Below, piece by piece: positions 57,129 to 64,000 of a stretch of DNA of 64,000 nt. The notes under the pieces were generated by a model. That model had not been told where the DNA came from and ran no database searches. It saw nothing but the letters and a program-made list of their open reading frames with translations. The stretch is taken from positions 66,418 through 130,417 of the forward strand of contig CAWDHW010000005.1 of the NCBI GenBank assembly GCA_963802205.1, written 5' to 3'. A program made the translations under genes and the position numbers. The stretch is from DYRB01 sp963802205. GTDB lineage: Bacteria; Pseudomonadota; Gammaproteobacteria; Chromatiales; Chromatiaceae. How positions within the stretch are numbered: position 1 is the first letter of the stretch; each line of letters starts with the position of its first letter.

Positions 57129-57956
57129 TCAGTTCAGGCGGGCAATGATGCGGCTGACGTAACTGCGGGTCTCGGCATAGGGAGGGACGCCGCCGTAGCG
57201 GGTCACCGCACCCTCGCCGGCGTTGTAGCCGGCCAAGGCCAGCTCCACGTCCCCCTGGAAGTACTTGAGCAACCACTGCAGGTAGGCCATGCCCCCGCGC
57301 AGGTTTTGCTCCGGGTCCCACACGTCGCCGACGCCGAAGCGCTCAGCCGTGGCCGGAATGAGCTGCATCAGGCCCTGGGCGTTCTTGGGAGACTGCGCCT
57401 TCGAGTTGAAACCCGACTCGGCCTCGATCACCGCGAGGACCAGATTGGCGTCGAGTCCGAACTTCGGGGCCAACCCCCTCACCAGTTCGGCGATGGGACC
57501 ACGGGCCGGGTGGGGCCGCCCAGCGACCCAGGTACGCTGGCCCTCGGGAGGGCAGGCGGCAGTGCGTTTGGGCTTGCCCTCCACCTTGAGTAGCTTCAGC
57601 ATCCCCAGTGCCTTGGGGTCCTTAGCCCGCGCCGCCTCGTGGAACCATGCCACCGCCAGGTCCTGATCGCGCTCGATGCCGCGCCCGAAAGCATAGATTT
57701 GACCGAGCTGGAACTTGGCCTCCAGGTCCCCCCGCTCGGCGGCCTTGCAATACAGCCGCACGGCACGCCCTGTGTGCTGCTCCACCCCGACCCCGTGTTC
57801 GTAGCGCCGCGCCCAGTCGGTCAGTGCCTGGGTGTCCTTGAATGCCAGAACATCCTCAAAGCTCGGAACGCGCTCGACCGAGGCCGATAGGGGCATCTGC
57901 CACGTGATCGACGCCGCGGCGACCGCCAAAATCAAGACTCGATTCAGGAAAGACAC
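57129..57956 (-). CDS. Lytic transglycosylase (SLT) with Sel1 repeats
   Basis: A 275-residue exported protein: signal peptide (VLILAVAAASITWQMPLSASVE), two Sel1-like TPR repeats at about residues 50-125 (GRAVRLYCKAAERGDLEAKFQLG, DLAVAWFHEAARAKDPKALG), then a family 1 transglycosylase domain with catalytic Glu in IEAESGFNSKAQSPKNAQGL, followed by MQLIPATAERFGV and ALAGYNAGEGAV. It cleaves peptidoglycan to anhydromuropeptides in the periplasm. Sel1 repeats suggest protein-protein contacts. It is monocistronic. Confidence 0.92.
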   Translation of the reverse strand: MSFLNRVLILAVAAASITWQMPLSASVERVPSFEDVLAFKDTQALTDWARRYEHGVGVEQHTGRAVRLYCKAAERGDLEAKFQLGQIYAFGRGIERDQDLAVAWFHEAARAKDPKALGMLKLLKVEGKPKRTAACPPEGQRTWVAGRPHPARGPIAELVRGLAPKFGLDANLVLAVIEAESGFNSKAQSPKNAQGLMQLIPATAERFGVGDVWDPEQNLRGGMAYLQWLLKYFQGDVELALAGYNAGEGAVTRYGGVPPYAETRSYVSRIIARLN

Positions 57957-58296
57957 TGATGCCTCCCAGGGACATGGTATCGGGGGTCGCAGGACACTGA
58001 AACGCAGGACTTGGTGGGCACAGAGCCGTTGGATCTAACCCAGACCCTCGGCGTCTACTACCCAGGACCACACCAAATGGGCGTGAATCGTATCACACTT
58101 TTTGTCCTGTGCCAGCCAGGCCCACCACCGACGTCAGCGACCGTTCAGCCGCCGCCTGGTCGGGCGCGCAATCGCCCCTATAATGCGGCATCCCGACCGC
58201 CGGGCCAGAACCCTCCCGAGCGTCAAGCCACGACGGAAGCAGACTGCGCCGGAATCCGCTCGGCCGTCGCGACACCCATAACCCCAGGAGATCGTC
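57957..58296. other. Intergenic region upstream of gnd
   Basis: About 340 bases between divergent lytic transglycosylase and gnd genes. It holds a perfect TATAAT at 58179-58184 with no good -35 at the standard distance. I see no RNA gene or other feature here. Confidence 0.45.
58179..58184 (+). promoter_or_regulatory. Possible -10 box of gnd
   Basis: TATAAT in a GC-rich context, 112 bases before the gnd start. The sequence 18 bp upstream, CCTGGT, is a poor -35, so an activator or an extended element may be needed. Confidence 0.4.
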
Positions 58297-59746
58297 ATGG
58301 CAGGTGCGGACATCGGACTCATCGGATTGGCAGTCATGGGCCAAAACCTGGTTCTCAACATGGACGACCACGGCTTTCGCGTGGCGGTGTTCAACCGTAC
58401 CACCAGCAAGGTGGACGAGTTCCTCGCCGGTCCCGCCGCCGGCACCCAGGTCATCGGCACACATTCCCTCCCGGAGCTGGTGGCGGCGCTGGCGCGACCG
58501 CGGAAGGTGATGCTCATGGTCCGCGCCGGTGCAGTGGTGGATCAGTTCATCGACGCCCTGGTCCCTCTGTTGGAGCCGGGGGACCTCATCATCGACGGCG
58601 GCAATTCCCACTTCCCCGACAGTGTCCGGCGGACCCGTGCCCTGGCGGAGCAAGGCATCCTGTTCGTAGGGACCGGGGTCTCCGGCGGCGAGGAGGGGGC
58701 CCGCCACGGCCCGTCCATCATGCCCGGCGGCAACCCCGCGGCCTGGCCCCTGGTGCAGCCCATCTTCCAGTCCATCGCAGCGCAGGTGGACGGCATCCCC
58801 TGCTGCCACTGGGTGGGGGACGAGGGGGCCGGCCACTACGTCAAGATGGTCCACAACGGTATCGAGTACGGCGACATGCAGCTCATCGCCGAGGCCTACT
58901 TCCTGATGCGGGAAGGGCTGAACCTCTCGGTGGATGAGGTGCAGGCGATCTTCGCCCGCTGGAACAGCGGGGTGCTGGACTCCTACCTGATCGAGATCAC
59001 CGCGGCGGTCCTCAAGGCCCGCGACACCGATGGCGAACCCCTGATCGACAAGGTGCTGGACAGCGCCGGCCAGAAGGGCACCGGCAAGTGGACTGGGATC
59101 AACGCCATGGAGTTGGGGGTACCCCTCACCCTGATCGGCGAGGCGGTCTTCGCCAGGTGCCTGTCGGCGCTCAAGGACGAGCGGGTGCGCGCCTCCCTGG
59201 TCCTTCCGGAGGAGCGCCTGAGCTTCAAGGCCGACCCCGAGACCTTCGTGCAGCACATCCACGACGCCCTCTACGCCGCCAAGATCGTCTCCTACGCCCA
59301 GGGGTATATGCTCATGCGGGAGGCGGCCCGGGAGTATGGCTGGCAGTTGGACTTCGGCGGCATCGCCCTGATGTGGCGCGGCGGCTGTATCATCCGCAGC
59401 CGCTTCCTCAACGACATCAAGGCCGCCTTCGGGCGTGACCCGGGACTGGAGAACCTGCTCCAGGACGGATTCTTCCGCGGCGAGGTCGCCGCTGCCCTGC
59501 ACGGCTGGCGCAAGACCGCCACCATGGCCGTCGGGCTTGGTATACCGGCCCCCGCCATCACCTCGGCGCTGGCCTTCTACGACGGCTACCGCTACGGCCC
59601 GGCTCCCCGCGGACCTGATCCAGGCCCAGCGCGACTACTTCGGCGCCCACACCTACGAGCGGGTGGATGCCCCGCGAGGCCAGCGCTTCCATACCGACTG
59701 GACAGGAAGCGGCGGTTCGGCGGCCTCCACCGCCTACGACGTCTAG
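58297..59746 (+). CDS. gnd: 6-phosphogluconate dehydrogenase (decarboxylating), one-base frameshift
   Basis: NADP-dependent enzyme of the oxidative pentose phosphate pathway, producing ribulose 5-phosphate. ADIGLIGLAVMGQNLVLNM is the nucleotide-binding motif; IIDGGNSHFPDS, GTGVSGGEEGARHGPSIMPGG and HYVKMVHNGIEYGDMQLI hold the substrate-binding and catalytic residues. At the CCC run at 59598-59600 the frame shifts; the C-terminus (LPADLIQAQRDYFGAHTYER, FHTDWTG) is one frame over. Removing one C gives 482 residues, the standard length of the decarboxylating form. Converges with the Ap4A phosphorylase gene, sharing CTAG. Confidence 0.94.
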
Positions 59747-60648
59747 CCTGCCACCGCCCCCAGCACCGCCAGGGGTCCGGCGGCGCGCACCGCCGCCAGC
59801 CGCCCCTGGTCCGGGACGAAGAGGGAGCCGGCGAACCCCAGGGCATTGACCGAGACTGTCCCGAAGGACTCCGCCACCCGCGGCACCAGCAACAGCCAGT
59901 CCTCCGCCACCAGCAGGTTGTAGGGGGCGGACTGGCGACCGCCCGCGGTCATGCCGATCCCAAGGGTGGCCAGCAGCCCCAGATAGAACCCATGGGCCTC
60001 CGCCGCGAGCCCAGCCCCGGCGGCCACAGGTCGCGACAGTCGGGCAAAGGCGTGCCGGAAGGGCAGACGCGGGCAGACACCGATGCCCCTGGCCGGCCCA
60101 CCGGCCAGGAGCGGGGCCATGGGTATCGCCGGCCCCTCGGCGGCCAGGGGCAAGGGCACCAGTTGCAGATGACGGTGGGGCTGGCTGGCCCCTGCGGCGG
60201 ACCCGCCGTTGTAAAAGCCGAGCCCCTGGACCTGCCCCATGCAGGCGAACAGGGCGTCCAGGTCCGCCAGGGTCAGCAGGGTCTCCTGGTGCACGAAGGC
60301 ACGGGTGACGACCAACAGGTGTCGGTCCAGGACGTTGAACTTGTTGAGCACCGCCAGGTAATCGGCCCCGATGGGGGCGACGGTCAGGGCCGGCTCCGGG
60401 GGCAGGAAGGGATTGGCCGGTGGCGGGCCGGCCTGGGACTGGCCTCCACCCGCTTCCCGGGCCTTGCGCGCCAGGCTGGACACCACCCGAACCAGGAAGC
60501 GCACCCCGCCGTCCTCGATGACCTCCTGCGTGGTCTCGATGGGGCGCAAGGCCCCGCAGGCCAGAGCCGCCCGGCTGCGGTCCTCCAGGGCCTGTGCCAG
60601 ACCGCAAGCCGGTGGGGATTGGGCTTCGCCGCCGGTCACTGGCTCCAC
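59743..60648 (-). CDS. ATP adenylyltransferase (Ap4A phosphorylase)
   Basis: A 301-residue HIT-superfamily protein: LAVLNKFNVLDRHLLVVTRAFVHQ and the nucleotide-binding motif QPHRHLQLVPLP (H-x-H-x-Q), with VAPIGADY and APYNLLVAEDWLLLVPR typical of yeast-type Ap4A phosphorylases. It cleaves Ap4A with phosphate to ADP and ATP. The start at 60648 overlaps the cysteine synthase stop by 13 bases, so the two genes form an operon. Its stop codon and that of gnd overlap on the palindrome CTAG. Confidence 0.85.
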   Translation of the reverse strand: MEPVTGGEAQSPPACGLAQALEDRSRAALACGALRPIETTQEVIEDGGVRFLVRVVSSLARKAREAGGGQSQAGPPPANPFLPPEPALTVAPIGADYLAVLNKFNVLDRHLLVVTRAFVHQETLLTLADLDALFACMGQVQGLGFYNGGSAAGASQPHRHLQLVPLPLAAEGPAIPMAPLLAGGPARGIGVCPRLPFRHAFARLSRPVAAGAGLAAEAHGFYLGLLATLGIGMTAGGRQSAPYNLLVAEDWLLLVPRVAESFGTVSVNALGFAGSLFVPDQGRLAAVRAAGPLAVLGAVAG

Positions 60649-61550
60649 AGTCCGGTACTGATGTAGCGTTCCCCGGTGTCCGGCAGGATCGCCAGGAGGG
60701 TCTTGCCGCGGTACGCCTCCCGGCGGGCCAGGGTCAGCATCCCCGCCACAGCGGCGCCGCAGGAGATGCCGGCGAGGATGCCCTCCCGGCGTGCCAGGTG
60801 GCGCGCCTGGGCATAGGCCTCCTCGGTCGTGACCTGGACGATCTCGTCGTAGATCCCGGTGTCGAGGATCTCGGGGATGAAGCCTGGGGCCGTCCCCATG
60901 ATCCCGTGCTTGCGGGCTATGCCCTGTGACAGGATGGGGGAATCCGCCGGCTCGGTGGCGATCACCCGCAGCGCCGGGTTGCGGGCCTTGAGGCGGCGCC
61001 CGACCCCGGTGATGGTCCCGCCGGTCCCGGTGGTGCAGACCAGGGCGTCCAGATCGGTCCCGAAGTCGTCCCAGATCTCTTGGGCCGTGGACTCATGGGC
61101 GTCGGGATTGGCGGGATTGAAGTGCTGACCGACGAAGAACCAGCCGTGGGCCTCCGCCAGGCGACGGGCCTCCGACACGGCCCCTTTGGTCCCCAGCTCG
61201 GCTGGGGTCAGGACCAGTTCTGCCCCGAAGGCCCGCATCAGGGCGCGGCGCTCCTCGCTCATGTCCTCGGCCATCACGAAGACGGCCCGATAACCCTTGA
61301 CCGCGGCCACCATGGCCAGCCCGATCCCGGTATTGCCGGAGGTTGGCTCTACCAGGGTCGCCCCCGGGTTCAGGGCCCCGCGCCGCTCGGCGTCCTCGAT
61401 CATGTTGAAGGCCGGGCGGTCCTTGATGGACCCGCAGGGGTTGAAGCTCTCCACCTTGACCCAGAGCCCGGCCGCCAGATGACCCTCCAGGTGGTTCAGG
61501 CGCACCACCGGGGTGTTACCGATGGTCTCTAGGATGTTCTGGCACTTCAT
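60636..61550 (-). CDS. cysK: Cysteine synthase (O-acetylserine sulfhydrylase)
   Basis: A 304-residue PLP enzyme. ETIGNTPVVRLNHL opens the protein; the PLP Lys is in NPCGSIKDRPAFNM, the substrate loop is PTSGNTGIGLA, and the phosphate-binding loop is GTGGTITGVGR. EPADSPIL and GISCGAAVAG fit CysK better than CysM. It forms cysteine from O-acetylserine and sulfide, a natural sink for sulfide in a sulfur oxidiser. The start is the ATG at 61550 (MKCQNILETIG); upstream residues in frame are not conserved. The gene is divergent from the fused acyltransferase gene. Confidence 0.92.
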   Translation of the reverse strand: MKCQNILETIGNTPVVRLNHLEGHLAAGLWVKVESFNPCGSIKDRPAFNMIEDAERRGALNPGATLVEPTSGNTGIGLAMVAAVKGYRAVFVMAEDMSEERRALMRAFGAELVLTPAELGTKGAVSEARRLAEAHGWFFVGQHFNPANPDAHESTAQEIWDDFGTDLDALVCTTGTGGTITGVGRRLKARNPALRVIATEPADSPILSQGIARKHGIMGTAPGFIPEILDTGIYDEIVQVTTEEAYAQARHLARREGILAGISCGAAVAGMLTLARREAYRGKTLLAILPDTGERYISTGLWSQ

Positions 61551-61798
61551 TGGGGTGGTACCGGGGGCAGGGGGACGTCGGGCAGCGGCCATGATACCCG
61601 AAGGGCCAGATCCGGCGGTCTCATGAGGCAGCGGAGGCTGAACCCCTCTGGGTCGGGCCTGCCGGGCATCGGACCCGCCCCCGTGCCCACCGCGGCGAGC
61701 CGAGGCGGAGCCCTGCCCGCGTCTCGCCAGGCCCGAGTGGACCACGTATGCTCCCGCCACCCGCGCCGATCCCTGCCACCCGGCGCGGCGGAGGCCCC

Positions 61799-64000
61799 AT
61801 GCGCAAGAACCAGTTCGCCCTGCTCCGGACCCGCCGCTTTCTGCCGCTGCTGGTCACCCAGTTCCTCGGGGCCTTCAACGACAACGTCTTCAAGAATGCC
61901 CTGGTGATGCTCATCACCTATGTGCTCGCGGTGCGGTCCGGGTTCGATTCGCGGGTCCTGGTGGTGGCCGCCGGGGGCATCTTCATCCTCCCCTTCTTCC
62001 TCTTCTCCGCCACCGCCGGCCAACTCGCGGACAAGTACGACAAGGCCTGGCTGACCCGCTACATCAAGGTGGCCGAGATCGTCATCATGCTCGGGGCGGC
62101 GCTGGCCTTCTGGATGGGCAGCGTGACCCTGCTGATGCTGGTGCTCTTCCTCATGGGGACCCAATCGACCTTCTTCGGGCCCATCAAGTTCGGCATCCTG
62201 CCCGATCACCTGGAGGAGGACGAGCTGGTGGCCGGCAACGCCCTCATCGAGACCGGCACCCTGCTCGCCATCCTCGGCGGGACCCTCCTCGGCGGTCTGG
62301 CGATCATGGCCCAGGGCGGCGTGGCCCTGGTCTCCACCCTGGTGATCCTGATCGCCATCGCCGGCTGGCTGACCAGCCGGGAGATCCCCGCCACCCAGGC
62401 GGCCAGCCCGAATCTGGTGGTCGGCCTGAACCCCCTGACGGAGACCTGGGCCATGCTCAAGGTCGCCGGGCAGGACAGGGTCATCTTCCTGTGCATCCTC
62501 GGCATCTCCTGGTTCTGGGCACTGGGCTCCACCTTCCTGTCCCTGTTCCCGGGCCTGGCCAAGGACCTGATCGGGGCCGACGAGTCCGTCGTCACCCTGT
62601 TCCTCATCGCCTTCTCGGTCGGCATTGCCCTGGGTGCCCTGCTGTGCAACCGGCTGCTCAAGGGGGCCATCCATGCCACCTATGTCACCCTGGGCTCCAT
62701 CGGCATGACCCTGTTCGCCCTGGATCTCTACTTCTCCACCCGCGGCCTGAGGGCCGGCGGGGGCGAACTCATCGGGGTCGCCGCCTTCCTCGCCAAGCCC
62801 GGGTCCTGGCGCCTGCTCATCGACATGGTCGGGCTTGCGGTCTCCGGGGGACTCTATCTGGTCCCGCTCCAGGCCATGCTCCAGCACTACAGCCCGGCGG
62901 GTCACAGGGCCCGCAACATCGCCGCCAACAACGTGGTCAATGCCCTGTTCATGGTCGGGGCGGCAGGCGGCCAGCGCCGGCTTCCTCTCCGCCGGGGTCG
63001 ACATCCCCGGGCTCTTCCTGGTACTGGCCCTGGTCAACGCCGTGGTGGCGGTCTACATCCTGCGCCTGCTCCCCGGGGCCCTGGCCAAGGCCCTCATCGC
63101 CTGGCTCCTGGACCTCGTCTACCGGGTGGAGGTGACAGGGATCAAGTACGTGCATGAGGCCGGGGATCGCGTGGTCATAGTCGCGAACCACCTCTCCTTC
63201 CTCGATGCCGTCCTCATCGCCGCCTATGTCCCGGAGGACCTGACCTTTGCCATCGATACCCACATCGCCAAGCACCGGCTGATCCGGTTCTTTCTGTCCC
63301 TGGCCAAGACCTTCCCCATGGACCCGACCAATCCGCTGGCCATCCGCTCCCTGGTGAACTGCGTGCGCAACGGGGAGAAGGTGGTGATCTTCCCCGAGGG
63401 CCGGCTCACCGTCACCGGGGCCCTGATGAAGGTCTACGAGGGTCCCGGGCTGGTGGCGGACAAGGCCCAGGCCGTGATACTGCCGGTGCGCCTGGACGGG
63501 GCCCAATACACCCCCTTCTCGCGGCTCAAGGGCAAGGTGCGCATCCGCTGGTTCCCCAAGCTGCGGGTCCAGTTCCTTCCACCCCAGCGCTTCGACATTC
63601 CCGAGGAACTGCGCGGGAGGCGCCGCCGCCAGGTGGCCGGTGATCGCCTCTATGACCTGATGACGGACATGATGCTGGCCAGCAGCGACCGCGACCGGAC
63701 CCTGTTCGAGTCCCTCATCGACGCCCGCCACACCCACGGCGCCGGCCATCTGGTGCTGGAGGACGTGGAACAGAACCCCATGTCCTACCGCCGCCTCATG
63801 ACCGGGGCCTTCGCCCTGGGCCGGGGCATCGCCCGCGAGACCGAACCCGGGGAGCGGGTCGCGGTCCTGCTGCCCAATGTCCTGGGCGCCGCGGTGACCT
63901 TCTTCGCCCTGCACGCATGGGGCCGGGTCCCGGCCATGCTCAACTTCTCCACCGGGGCCGCCAGCGCCGTGCTGGCCTGCCGTGCGGCCCAGGTGGGGTA
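61799..64000 (+). CDS. Fused LplT-like MFS, PlsC acyltransferase and acyl ligase (Aas type), frameshift, 3' end outside window
   Basis: From ATG 61799 (GGAGG ribosome site): an MFS domain like the lysophospholipid transporter LplT (LVTQFLGAFNDNVFKNALVM, LMGTQSTFFGPIKFGILPDH), about 400 residues. The frame shifts at 62966-62967; removing one G joins it to AASAGFLSAGVDIPG. Next is a PlsC acyltransferase domain (VVIVANHLSFLDAVL holds the H-x4-D motif; VIFPEGRLTVTG), then the start of an AMP-binding ligase domain (GERVAVLLPN) running off the window. E. coli has LplT and Aas as separate proteins; together they import and re-acylate lysophospholipids. At least 733 residues. Confidence 0.88.

Noticed and set aside
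61547..63037. A 496-codon minus-strand frame opposite the LplT-like gene
   Set aside because: Its translation is low-complexity (runs of Gly, Glu, Gln and Asp) and mirrors membrane-protein codons on the other strand; no ribosome site or family match.

Overview
This is a high-GC chromosomal window from a gammaproteobacterium. The gene orders murJ-ribF-ileS-lspA and tig-clpP-clpX-lon-hupB-tRNA-Val-tRNA-Asp-ppiD are classic for that class. The c4-like cytochrome beside a DUF302 protein and the general character of the genes suggest a purple sulfur bacterium (Chromatiales/Chromatiaceae); that family-level placement is inference.

Layout. 1-3.6 kb: end of a MidA-type methyltransferase gene, a pteridine reductase, a diheme cytochrome, a DUF302 protein and a DUF4124 protein. 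3.6-8.5 kb: an overlapping operon (polyprenyl-phosphate glycosyltransferase, ArnT-like transferase, PAP2 phosphatase) divergent from lpxD, together an envelope-lipid glycosylation module. 8.5-14.7 kb: murJ-ribF-ileS-lspA, with a one-base frameshift in ileS. 14.8-17.8 kb: a fused MFS/spermidine-synthase-like protein and a decayed ornithine/lysine/arginine decarboxylase remnant.

17.9-33.9 kb is the accessory part: a plus-strand surface-glycan cluster. It starts with a roughly 2200-residue protein (PIG-L-like, GT2, heptad coiled coil, 26 copies of a 38-residue repeat, GT4) whose gene contains four tandem 570-bp blocks. More glycosyltransferases, SAM methyltransferases, an AT-rich PMT-type transferase and a flippase-like membrane protein follow. 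The cluster ends in fragments resembling HsdS and RhuM.

33.9-40.5 kb: a four-gene ABC operon for peptide-like substrates (Yej/Opp type). 40.6-50.7 kb: fabI, then the proteostasis cluster. 50.8-57.9 kb: an acyl-CoA ligase, hemN, a small unknown protein, prmB, an orphan iscR with a probable autoregulatory site, a DUF1249 protein, thioredoxin and a lytic transglycosylase. 58.3-64 kb: gnd convergent with Ap4A phosphorylase and cysteine synthase, then the start of a fused LplT-PlsC-acyl ligase that runs off the window.

Ten reading frames, including the essential or near-universal ileS, tig and gnd, are broken by single-base indels: eleven insertions and one deletion by my reading. That polarity points to residual sequencing error, so I annotate these genes as full-length with a frameshift. 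The decarboxylase remnant and the HsdS/RhuM fragments look truly decayed.
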